From Asterias rubens (taxonomy: Eukaryota > Echinodermata > Asteroidea > Forcipulatida > Asteriidae): a stretch of 64,000 bases of DNA. This document shows positions 32,501 through 41,299 of the stretch, one piece after another. The notes beneath the pieces are model-generated. The model was given only the letters and a program-made list of their open reading frames with translations, was not told where the DNA came from and did not search any database. The stretch lies in the NCBI RefSeq assembly GCF_902459465.1, contig NW_022985707.1:1-64000 (forward strand). Direction: 5' to 3'. The position numbers and the translations under genes are program-made. The stretch's first letter is position 1, and the number at the start of each line of letters is the position of its first letter.

Positions 32501-35500
32501 TTGAAATAGTGGTTCGATCCAAAGTTGATGGCACACTTAATTTTTAAAAACATTTTCTGAAAGAGTAAACATGGTTGTGTAATATGTGTGAAAGAAAAAC
32601 TTCAACGTTTTCCCCTTTAGACGTACCAGTGCTTTCAATTCACCTATATTTCAACACTTAAAAAAGGTAAAAACTTGGAAAATTTGCTGAAAATCTTATT
32701 TTGGCCGTAACCATGGCAACCAATGTCTGATATAACTTTTGTTTTCGATTTTTGTGTTTTGTGTATACATACCTACTCGTACATGGAGTTTTGCCAAAAT
32801 CCATTTTTTGAAGTCTGCCAACATTTCAAAAATATCTTTGATTTTTACAGCAACCCAGTCTTAATCTGCATCAGGGATGAAGAACATTAACTTCTCAAAC
32901 AGAGTTGTTCTCCAGAAGACGATCAGAGCATACTGATCGAAACGTCGAGTTGAAACCAACGGTTCTTATTAGAACCACCCCAACTCATTATTAGAGATTA
33001 TCATTACATGGTGTTACCGCAAACCTCAACTTAACTATAACATTAATTTGGTTTTACCCTTACACAGATATGTGTTAGCACTGTAAACCAAGTACTTAAT
33101 TTTAAAATAAATACTCAAATAAAAGGAAACAAGTTTACAAAACAAGTAGAACAATCGTTGATTTCATTGTTTGCTTTGTACGCAGCTTCTGCGCGTGGTG
33201 GGATGTCATGGAGTTTCGATGCAACCGGTATCTTCGCTCCTTCTTACCAAATGCCGGCTAAAGTGTCTCTCCAGGTAAGGCAGACATTTTTTTTTTAACA
33301 GTCTTTCATCCTCGTATTTTATATTTTGAAAAGGTGATTTCATAATGTTAAATGTACTTGACAGTATTGGTAATTACAAAAAAATAATTGTTAGCATAAA
33401 AACGTACTTGATAACAAGCAATGGAGAGTTGTTGATAGTATAAATCATTGTGAGAAACGGCTCCCTCTGAGGTAACGTAGTTTTCGAGAAAGGAGTCATT
33501 TTCCACTAAAATATTTGAATTTGATTTCGAGACTTCAGAATTAGATTTTTAGGTTCCGAAATCAAGCATCTGAAAGCACACAACTTCGTGTGGCATGGTT
33601 TTTTTCTTCCATTTGTTTCTCGCAACTTTGTCGACCAATTGAGTTCAAATTTTCACAGGTTTGTTTATTTTGTGCATAGATATGTTGAGATACACCACGT
33701 GAGAAGACTGGTCTTTGACAATTATCAAAGGTGTCCAGTTTCTTTAAAGGAGTAGTCAGAATCTAACGTAATCTTTACTTAAGTCATACCTTCTTCAACA
33801 TTTCCTTTATTAGTTTCCTTTGTAATCTTGTTTGCATTTTTTTAATTCTTACTAGAGTGTAGGACCAAACCAATGGACTTATGTATGTTTTGTTGTCCTA
33901 GGTCTTATCGGCCATGTTCTGTATGTATCAACTCTAATGTGATTGTTTTGGTATGAGCACTCCCTCCTAACACAAGCTGTGCATACTTGGCTGTGCACCC
34001 AATTCCTAAAATTCTTGTACATTTTTGTTTCCGTTGTATTTATATTGATTGAATTGATTGTAGTTTGCCTCTTTTCTTCGAGTCGTGGATAGACCTATTC
34101 TGCCGCACTTGTGTGCTCTCTGTCCACGGTACTTTGCTCGTCAACTATCGCAAGTTTTACACAGATGAGTGCCCAATTTCAAAGAGCTGCTTTAGCAGAA
34201 AATACTGCTTAAAAAATGCCATGCTTACTAACAATGAGCAGGATACCAGTCACAAAACATTTGACTTAGCAGTTTGGCTGGTAACCTAAACTTATTCTGG
34301 TAAGTACAACTTTGCTGTGCTTAGCTACTTTTTTTTGTTAATCAGCTCAATGAAATTAGGCCCTGAATTGTCATACCTGAATGTCATGTATCCATATAGA
34401 CTTGCCCCTGTTTGATTCCACTTTCGTTATTTCTGTACGGATCTTCAGGTAAGTAATTAGGGGTTTAGCTGCACGTTACGCGAGCAAATACGTGAACGTG
34501 AACGTCAGAAAAAAAATGTGTTAATAAAAGCTCACGTTTTTAGCATAGGTGAACTACGTGCAGACGTCATCTACGTGAGCATGAAATAAAGGCTAAGCCC
34601 AAAGTGGTGACCTCACCTATAAACAACACCATTTTCTGACGTTCACGTTCACGTATTTGCTTGCGTAACGTGCAGTTTTTTTTTTACTGCAAACATAGGT
34701 AACCGTCGGTGCCAGTGCCACAACGGACACCATCACCGGAACCGACTTGTGGGAGGTGAAAGCCTTCGGCAACACCGAGTCCGACGGGTCGGGGCCGAGC
34801 AGATACGACGAGAGGACCGGGTTCATCAGCGCCATCCAGGGGGCCCAGCCGCTCTCTCCTACCGATGATCTGGCGTTCGATGCTGATATTGAGTTTGATC
34901 TGAGCGGGCTGGCATGCGGGTCGGAAGGGCCGTTTTTCTGCGTGGAGGTGACAAGGGATGATGGTGCATCGGTAGACTTTGAGATCAACGGGAAGTGGAC
35001 AGGGTGCCAGTCCACCCCGTGCTTTTGTAAGTTTTTGTCAAAGATTATCTTGCGTTATTTTTGTATCTTGTGGAATGTATGGATTTCATTCTTAAATCCT
35101 TGTTTGTTGATACTTGGAAGTTAATATAAGTTTCTTATTTTGATCAGTCGACCATTTGTTACATTATTATATTGGCATAAACGGACTCAGATTTAGAGGC
35201 AAAGCAACACTTTATTGGTGATCGACTCATAAAGGACCGTTCTCGTTTCTTCTTATCAATACAGATCCAGACGATGTCGTCGCCAACCCAAATGTATGCT
35301 TCACGCACATTATCTTCGACATGGAGGCAACATCAGTCCCCCTCAACGAACCCGCCGACATCTTCCTCATGGTCATCGCGTACCCGGACATCAACTACCG
35401 TCGACACCTCACAGGCACGGGCCTGTGGAAGATGTCCCTGTTCGGCAGCAAGACGGCTGACGGGTCCGGTGACGTCGCGTCGAACCACTACGACGAACGT

Positions 35501-38500
35501 CAACAGATCCTGACTACTGCAGAGAACGTTGATAAGAACATTGCGGCGTCAGGGCACCTAGAGTTTATGGTGTGGACGCAGTTTCTGATGAGTGGGGTTG
35601 GATGTGTGGATTACCCATACCTCTGTGTGACACTGACTAAAGGGGATAATCCTGTGCCGGACTTTGATCTGCAAGAACCGGTGACGATCTGCCGTACAGT
35701 TACATGTCTTTGTAAGTACACGATATTATAAGATGTTTTTTTTTTCAATAGATTCTAAAGTTACATGTCTTTGTAATAACACTATAGTTATACATTTGAT
35801 AAAATATAAAATATTGTTTACAAAAACTAAAACAAGATCAGGGAGATACATTTCCGTTCGTACCGGTTTGGTTTGCTATAGTGTAATCAACAATTGCAAT
35901 ACTTAACTTTCAAATGCAGTTCCTACCTTTCAAATGATTTGTTGCTCCCAAAAAGCTAAATAGAAAAAGTTCACAGACGATTTCTTATTTTTATTTTCAC
36001 AAAGGTTTGTACTTGATAGTATGGATATCACCAGAATTATGCTCTAAAACCGCTCGGCAATGACACCCTATATTAAAGTCACCTGGAAGTGGTATTTTGT
36101 CAAAATAAAGCTTTTATCACTAAATAATATGTGTTTTGATGAGTGGAATTTGAATAGGCTACACAAATAACTAAGGTTCTAAAAAATTAGCTTCCATTTT
36201 ATTTACAAATTTTAAAGTATGCCCGATCCGAGAGGGGGCTTTTCGTGACGTCAATCGAGGCGCGACATTTGAAGAGATGTGTAGAAAAAATGTGTAGTCT
36301 GGCCCCGTACACTACGTCTGGGTACCTGATCGGTATGATGCCTACGTACAGAACTACGGTCACGAAGCAGACTGCACGCACTGTATGGCTGCTGTGCTGA
36401 TGGTCCACTCGGATTACCGTCCTGCACGGTGAATCACATGCAGTGCCAACACAAGATAGTGACGCTTTGGCGCAAGCTAAAAATATGCCCTCCAGTTGAA
36501 ACAATATCCGAATTTTTTTCACGTTAGGCAAATGCTCCTTTAGGTTCGTCACGTCTTTCAGGTACCTTCTTCGACTTCCCACTAGCTTGAAAAGTTGTTG
36601 GGATGGCGTCATGTTTTAGAAAAAAACTTTTCTCTTTATGTAAAAATGTGTGGTGTATTCCGGATTCTCGAAGCACGACGGCTCGAAGTGTTTGCTGCAC
36701 AGCGCTGGAAAAGACATCGGACCGAACCACTTTGCAAACTGACCCCATCTTTAGTTGTTTTGCTGCATCCAGCAGCAATACACCTGATCGACATTGCCGG
36801 GAAAATGCAAGAAAAAACTTTTTTTCGAAACTTACAAACTCACGACTATGACTTGCATGTAGTTGTACTTGTGTGTTTGATGTGCGATCGAGGCAAAGTC
36901 TGCCTCGATTGACGTCACAATATGGGTAGGCGGAGTCACCCCCAAACAACTTTATCTATTTTTTAAACATTTAAATCGCTGCAAAAAAATTCTCAAAAAA
37001 TATATTATTGTTCATAAACTTATACTCTAACGTTTGACGACAAAAAATTATATTTCCAGGTGACTTTAATATCTTGTAATTCATTTTCACACAGATCCTG
37101 GCGAATCTCCAATTATGACAGCACGTTTCTCGCACCTGGCGCTGAGCTTGGAGCTGCCCTCCAACTTTGAGTACGACGAGGCAACCGACATTGGTCTCAA
37201 CGTAGTCATGACACCGAGGCAGGTACCAGACGTACCGACGGACACCATCGCAGGAAGCGGTCTATGGCGAGTCGCCATCTTCGGAAACGTACACGAGAAT
37301 GGCTCGCACGAGACGAGATTCGACGAGCAGACTCAGGTGTTGAGCCACGCCGAGCAGGGCGCCACCTTATCGCCGGAGGGCATGCTGGAGTTCGACTTGA
37401 CCAAGTCGTTCCGCATCGGTCGAGTTGGCTGTGATGGGCTACCGTACTTTTGTGTGGAGTTTTCGAAAGGGGATTCTCCGGTACCGGACTTCATTTTGGC
37501 AGACCCGGTGGTTGGTTGCGTGGAGCTTCCTTGTACTTGTAAGTATCTTTCCGTAGCGTTTCTTTTTCCTGAAGACGAGCAGAGTAAACTGTTCGAAACG
37601 TCGAGACCACACGCGGCTCTTTTCAGAGACAACACTAACACAAAGGATATTAACACATGGTTGTACCCGCAAGTTTCGTGTACTATTTATTTATAGTTTC
37701 CTCCAATGTAACTCCACAGTTTTGCAAAAAAACATTGCAAAGTTCAAAACAACAAACATCACCTCCTCAGTTCAGTAATTAAATGTCTTTGGTGCAACTC
37801 GAATGGATTTAATTAAATTCATACTGTGTAATATTATTTCGTACGTTCACGATAAGCTTTGATTTATCGTGTACGAACAAGATAAGATAAATGTTTTTTA
37901 TCATGTGGCGGCAATACACCTACGTAGCCGACAACTTTTCATCGCAGCCGAAGAAAAGTGCTAGTTGTTATTTATTTTTATTTTTATTAAATGGCATTTC
38001 ACATTTCCAGACAATTATGATTATTGCCAATGTAAAAAGGGAGCCTTACAGCACCAAGCCGACAACTTGTTGAGTTTAACTTTCTGAAATAATTTGATTC
38101 GCATTCCTTTTTCAACGTTGGTTGCGTATATAGATCAACAATTACAGATAGCCAGGTTAGACCGCGTTGCTTGGTCAATCATCAGCACCGGGGACGGCCA
38201 GTACGGAAGCCCCGTAGATCTCAAACTAGACGTCCAGATCTACCCGAGCGACGACCCGGCTACCGAAGTGATCGAAGGATCCCGCCTGTGGGAACTCTCG
38301 ATCTACGGTAGCCCGACCGAGGACGGCTCCGGTGACGACCGCTTCGACGAGACGTTCGTCCTAACCGAATGTCAACGTGACAAGACGCTGAGACCAACGG
38401 GACCTCTAGAGTTCAAAGTCAAAACAAAGTTCACCATAACTGGAGTTGGGTGCCCGGACTATCCGTACCTTTGCGTGAGGTTTGCCAAAGGAGACGACGC

Positions 38501-40600
38501 GGAACCAGACTTTCTAATGAGCGACGCGTTGATTGGTTGTGCAGAGGTCACGTGCACACGTAAGTTTTCAAAATATTTTCCACCACAGATCTTTAAAAAG
38601 AAACCTGGTTGTTGTGGAAACTATACAGACAAATAATTGTATAAAATCAAAATTCTACTACACGCAATCTGTAAATAGAGCTCACTAAAACTCAACCTTT
38701 AATTCATTTTCAGCTTCCCCTACACCGAGTTTCATCGTTAGCGGACTCAGCTTGTCGGTCAAGCCGGGCAGCCCGACCGAGTTGCAGTCGGGGCAGTCCG
38801 GTACTGTAAACTATCTCAAGTTCATCATGGATGTCACATACGATAAGATGCAGTACGGGGAGATCAGTAGCTCCTACCCACTATGGAAGCTTGCATTGTG
38901 GGCTAGCGCAAACCCAGACGGCAGTGGTCCAAAGGTAAGGAAGGTGTGGATGCCGCACTGTGAGGTAGACTTGTAGACAAGTCGTCAATGGTCTGTCGCG
39001 GTGAGATAGTCGAAACGTGATGGTGGCGTATATATTCAGGCTGCTGGCTGCTGACCACTACTCCCCATTAAAGGCAGTGGACACTATTGGTAATTACTCA
39101 AAATAGTTATTAGCATAAAACCTCACTTGGTAACGAGTAACGGGGAGAGGTTGATGGTATAAAACATTGTGAGAAACGGCTCCCGCTGAAGTGACGACGT
39201 TTTCGAGAAAGAAGTAATTTTCCACGAATTTGATTTCGAGACCTCAAGTTTAGAATTTGAGGTCTCGAAATCAAGCATCTGAAATCACACAACTTCGTGT
39301 GACTAGGGTGCTTTTTATTTCATTCATATCTCGCAACTTCGACGACCAATTGAGCTCACATTTTCACAGGTTTGTTATTTTATGCATATGTTTAGTAAGT
39401 GAGAAGACTGGTCTTTGACAATTACCAATAGTGTCCAGTGTCTTTAAATGGGACAGTACACGTCGTGAGAGCAGTAGCCTCGGAGGGAGACAGCAGTCTC
39501 GCGAGAATATAGCCAGTGTCGCGGGAATCGTGGAGAGAGCCGGGACGCTATTACCGCGACTTGTCCACAAGTCTAACTGTAAGGGAGCGGTGAGTGTCTA
39601 CTCCACTTTTGACAAGCGGCCCTCGATTGAATTTTGTGTGTAAAATTGTTTGTCAATAAGGGTGTATGTCAATGTGGGTGTGTGCTTCTTGCCTGGATGT
39701 AGACTTGATTCAAGTCCCGTTCTCGTGCGAGCGGTCCCTAAGAATATCGCACCAACTACAGCCGTTTAGTTATCATGCAGTGTGCGTCCTCACCGTCAAA
39801 AATGTTGTATCCTGCGGCGCGGGCACAGGTTGGGGGATGCCGGCTACGCAAAAGTTTTCCGACGTTCGGCGATTGGACTGAAAAAACAAGGACTCTCACG
39901 GGATCGGGACTCTAGTCAAGTCTAGGCTAGATGGGGAATGTGTGTGTAGGAATGGAGAGGGGTTTCGGTTTGCTCTGAGGGATCATTCAAACAACAAAGA
40001 TACAGCGAAAAATTAGCAACGCTATGTTTGTATAAAATAACTGTCCTAATGAAAAGGTGATAAAAGATAATCTACTCCTAGAACTATATAAGGCTCGTTC
40101 CGCTATCACCTCAGCTACGAGCAAAACCCCGTTAGCCTTTTTGAGCTATGGTGGACACTTTAGGAGTGCACTGTTTTGTCTGGGTGTTTACAGAAAAATT
40201 TACCCATACCAAATAGCGTCACAGTATTGTGTCCACCATTTTAAACTCAAAATGGCCATAGTTCTAGCATGGTCCTAGCTCTATGGTCCTAGGAGTAAAT
40301 AAACAGATTATACCACCATTTTAAAACACATTTGAACCGTTCACTTCAGGTATCTGAGTCTGAGAATACACTGACGAGTCTGCAGGCCAAGCGGACACTC
40401 GTCCTAGGGGACGACTTCACCCTGTCAAGCGTGAGGAATCGTATGGACACCTGACCGGCTACACCTGTGCCGATGTCGGCTACGTGTGTGTCCAACTCGA
40501 CCAGGGGAGTGTACAGGCAAAGGATGTGTACGAGTTTCTGACCGAGCCAGAGAGCTACGTAGCGAGAGTCTGCCTTCAGATGGGTTGCACCGGACCATAA
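29434..40600 (+). CDS. Secreted five-domain repeat protein, 8 exons, frame broken in last exon
   Basis: Exons by splice signals and continuous frame: 29434-29515, 33186-33274, 34699-35026, 35265-35711, 37095-37538, 38134-38559, 38714-38934, 40350-40600. Residues 1-25 are a signal peptide. Five copies of one domain follow, each with a core LW[KRE]-x-[SA]-x-[YF]-G near residues 74, 220, 372, 515 and 662, an acidic DGSG turn, a QxL helix-like stretch, a Cys-x6/7-Cys pair, a KGDxPxPDF-like strand and a terminal Cys-x4-Cys. No transmembrane segment or GPI tail is visible, so the product is probably secreted. I do not recognise a named family; the layout looks like an extracellular beta-sandwich repeat, which is inference. 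Exons 1-7 give 679 codons in one frame. Exon 8 starts in that frame but stops at TGA 40452-40454, while family-like sequence continues in another frame to TAA 40598-40600. Gene model confidence is high for exons 3-6 and good for the rest. Confidence 0.85.
29540..29928 (-). mobile_element. MITE family 1 at the start of intron 1
   Basis: Starts at TTAA 29540-29543, only 24 bases after the exon 1 donor, with the central hairpin intact. Its right end is directly abutted by the terminal repeat of the 2.9-kb element at 29928. Confidence 0.75.
30087..31020 (+). repeat. Two diverged tandem units of about 469 bp
   Basis: Both units contain, in order, ATATTTCACCTAATT, AAAGTTGAG, CTTTCCAAAAAT, AGTTAATTGTGAATGGAA, TTCAAAAAGGGGTGTTTTG, GGGGGTTGCTAA, TTTAGGAAAGTTTTGCT and GGGGAGCAGTG. 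Related shorter copies (GGAGCAGTGTTGCCAGAAAC, ATAAACATGCATCACA) follow to 31310. Confidence 0.7.
31520..31612 (-). mobile_element. MITE family 1, end fragment
   Basis: TTAAAGACACTAGACACT through CATATGCATAATA, then a jump to TTCTTTCTCGAAAAC. Only the terminal part remains, inside the 2.9-kb element of intron 1. Confidence 0.55.
32905..33050 (+). mobile_element. Twin-hairpin repeat in intron 1
   Basis: Hairpin GACGATCAG...CTGATCGAAACGTC, second hairpin GGTTCTTATTAGAACC, then ATGGTGTTACCGCAAACC. Three parts in the same order as in the other copies. Confidence 0.65.
33186..33274 (+). CDS. Exon 2: first part of domain 1
   Basis: Acceptor CGCAG at 33181-33185, donor CAG|GTAAGG at 33275. The exon enters in phase 1 (joining G to CT gives Ala28) and leaves in phase 0 after Gln57. 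It encodes the start of domain 1, ARGGMSWSFDATGIF and on to VSLQ. The GxxSW[SG]F motif is also seen at the start of the minus-strand exon at about 687-289, which supports homology. An intron inside a domain is unusual here, since domains 2-4 are each on one exon. Confidence 0.8.
33348..33747 (+). mobile_element. MITE family 1 in intron 2 of the plus-strand gene
   Basis: TTAA at 33348-33351 and 33744-33747. The terminal repeats are diverged (left end TACTTGACAGTATTGG) and the central hairpin partly eroded, so it is older than the copies at 39068 or 16016. Confidence 0.72.
34163..34368. mobile_element. Foldback MITE family 3 in intron 2
   Basis: GTGCCCAATTTCAAAGAGC, GCTTTAGCAGAAAATACTGC on the left; AATCAGCTCAATGAAATTAG, GGCCC on the right. 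The interior has AGCAGGATACCAGTCACA, also seen in the 56-kb copies. Confidence 0.65.
34464..34675. mobile_element. Foldback MITE with GCTGCACGTTACG ends, next to exon 3 acceptor
   Basis: Left end AGCTGCACGTTACGCGAGC, right end GCTTGCGTAACGTGCAG at 34675, with the shared inner block GCCCAAAGTGGTGACCTCACC. The right end is followed directly by a T-run and the exon 3 acceptor at 34698. Confidence 0.7.
34699..35026 (+). CDS. Exon 3: rest of domain 1
   Basis: Acceptor ACATAG at 34693-34698, donor T|GTAAGT at 35027. Encodes residues 58-166 plus one base. It contains L74-W75, the DGSG turn at 86-89, Cys130-x7-Cys138 and Cys160-x4-Cys165. The base composition is clearly richer in G+C than the introns. 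The end of a foldback MITE lies only about 23 bases before the exon, next to the acceptor's pyrimidine tract. Confidence 0.88.
35265..35711 (+). CDS. Exon 4: complete domain 2 (phase 1-1)
   Basis: Acceptor ATACAG ends at 35264; donor T|GTAAGT at 35712. Residues 167-315, a whole domain on one symmetric exon. It shows LWKMSLFGS at 220-228, DGSG at 232-235, Cys280-x6-Cys287 followed by VTLTKGDNPVPDF, and Cys309-x4-Cys314. There is an extra Cys178 near the N-terminus that domains 1, 3 and 5 lack. The intron on its 5' side is only 238 bases and free of recognisable repeats. Confidence 0.9.
36073..37069. mobile_element. TTAA-flanked element in intron 4 (family 4, copy 2)
   Basis: TTAA at 36073-36076 and 37066-37069, same CACCTGGAA ends and inner GACGTCAATCGAGG repeat as copy 1, but about 400 bases longer inside. 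It ends 25 bases before exon 5 begins, so it makes up nearly all of the 3' part of intron 4. Open frames inside it are shadows of its foldback structure. Confidence 0.72.
37095..37538 (+). CDS. Exon 5: complete domain 3 (phase 1-1)
   Basis: Acceptor CACACAG ends at 37094; donor T|GTAAGT at 37539. Residues 316-463. Shows LWRVAIFGN at 372-380, Cys428-x6-Cys435, the SKGDSPVPDF strand at 439-448 and Cys457-x4-Cys462. The acidic turn is changed to ENGSH, which also makes the only obvious N-glycosylation sequon (N384-G-S). The preceding intron carries a 1-kb TTAA-flanked element and the following one a twin-hairpin repeat 30 bases past the donor. Confidence 0.9.
37566..37695 (+). mobile_element. 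Twin-hairpin repeat in intron 5
   Basis: GACGAGCAGAGTAAACTG, TTCGAAACGTCGAG, then GCTCTTTTCAGAG and ATGGTTGTACCCGCAAG. It begins about 30 bases after the exon 5 donor. Confidence 0.65.
38134..38559 (+). CDS. Exon 6: complete domain 4 (phase 1-1)
   Basis: Residues 464-605 with LWELSIYGS at 515-523, EDGSG at 526-530, Cys570-x6-Cys577 and Cys599-x4-Cys604; an extra Cys543 replaces the usual small residue in the QxL region. The donor C|GTAAGT at 38560 is clear. The acceptor TATATAG at 38127-38133 was chosen because it restores phase 1 and the reading frame; the stronger-looking TTACAG at 38142-38147 would put the exon out of frame. Confidence 0.85.
38714..38934 (+). CDS. Exon 7: first half of domain 5
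   Basis: Acceptor TTTTCAG ends at 38713; donor AAG|GTAAGG at 38935. Residues 606-679, entering in phase 1 and leaving in phase 0. The core motif is altered to LWKLALWAS (662-670), and the exon ends right after the DGSG turn. The intron position therefore differs from the one that splits domain 1. The preceding intron (154 bases) is the shortest of the gene. Confidence 0.85.
39068..39447 (+). mobile_element. MITE family 1 in intron 7 of the plus-strand gene
   Basis: TTAA at 39068-39071 and 39444-39447, both terminal repeats and the central GAGACCTC...GAGGTCTC hairpin. It is among the best preserved copies. Confidence 0.8.
40148..40240. repeat. Small foldback with ATGGTGGACAC ends, copy 1
   Basis: ATGGTGGACACTTTAGGAG at the left and ATTGTGTCCACCAT at the right, in intron 7. 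A related inverted copy lies at 49180-49270. Confidence 0.6.
40350..40600 (+). CDS. Exon 8: second half of domain 5, frameshifted
   Basis: Acceptor CACTTCAG ends at 40349. The frame set by exon 7 gives 34 codons (through GDDFTLSSV and a few more) and then TGA at 40452-40454. From about 40442 the frame one base back reads YGHLTGYTCADVGYVCVQL and ends in MGCTGP with TAA at 40598-40600, with the expected Cys-x6-Cys and Cys-x4-Cys. That second frame is closed upstream by TGA at 40355-40357, so the exon cannot simply be entered in it. One missing base (or two extra) between about 40425 and 40450 explains both halves. It may be a real mutation, an allele or a sequencing error. Confidence 0.7.
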
Positions 40601-40684
40601 CTCAAGCATGATCATTGATAATGATAATAATTCAGGCCTAATACTTCACAGAGGCAACGAATTATTAACATAAATAATTATTAT

Positions 40685-40930
40685 AAATTTGGTTTGCGGC
40701 AACACCATTGTGTGTCTTCTTGTCAGGTAGATTTTGTTCGTTAGAGCACTGTCTTGCTATTATATTGCAAAGTATATATATTTCGGATTTGTTCGGAGAC
40801 TTCTCAGTTCTGAAAAAAAACTGTCCTGCTTGTTTACTACTACCATGGAGGAAAACCTCCATGCTACTACCCGGGCGGAAGGTACAGAAAATTAGCTGGG
40901 ACTACTACTTTAGCTTAAAAAAGGATCGTT
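40685..40930 (-). mobile_element. Twin-hairpin repeat just after the plus-strand gene
   Basis: On the plus strand GGTTTGCGGCAACACCAT, then CTTCTCAGTTCTGAAAAA and AACTGTCCTGCTTG, collinear with the copy at 17455. It begins 85 bases after the last in-family stop codon, so the gene's 3'UTR probably ends in it or before it. Confidence 0.6.
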
Positions 40931-41299
40931 CTAAACTGCACTACCGCGGAGTGAGTTCTTAATATTGGTCTCAACGTTTCTACTAGCTTGCTCATGTCAT
41001 CATCATAACAGGAGACGATATTAATTGAAACCTTACCATGCAATGCCTCCAATCCCATAATTATAATATGATAATGATATGATTGCATGATTGTCGGCAT
41101 GTCCAGCCTCCCAAAGGCAAGCTCTTCGGAGAAAAATGTACGCACGATAAATAAATCAGTATAGGATTTGAAACTTTGAAATAAATCATACACCAGTTCT
41201 GTCACCACAAAGCAATAATATCACGTTTTGTTCGCACACAGCTTCTTAGAAAGTACTTCCGTCAGGTGGCCTTGCTAGCATTACAATTTACGTGTGTTA

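Larger units (their letters stand above)
29928..32854. mobile_element. 2.9-kb terminal-inverted-repeat element in intron 1
   Basis: Left end GTTGCTGTAAAAATCAAAG at 29928 is mirrored by CTTTGATTTTTACAGCAAC ending at 32854. The repeat continues inwards (GGCAGACTT...AAATGGATTT and its complement, and a CCATGGCAA block on each side). It holds two diverged tandem units of about 469 bases (starting near 30087 and 30556) and shorter related units to 31310. No transposase frame is visible. Confidence 0.6.

Noticed and set aside
34617-35015. Minus-strand frame of 132 codons opposite exon 3
   Set aside because: Shadow of the G+C-rich exon 3, which has clear splice sites and family motifs on the plus strand.
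36199-36949. Open frames of 105-141 codons on both strands in intron 4
   Set aside because: They lie wholly inside the TTAA-flanked foldback element; overlapping frames on both strands reflect its inverted repeats, and copy 1 at 24.8 kb does not keep them.
37566-37610. Hammerhead ribozyme in the twin-hairpin repeat
   Set aside because: The CTGA and GAAA parts are suggestive, but the core spacing is one base too long and another copy has CAGA; kept only as a structured repeat.
38142-38147. TTACAG as the exon 6 acceptor
   Set aside because: It puts the exon out of frame; TATATAG at 38127-38133 keeps phase 1 and the domain reading frame.
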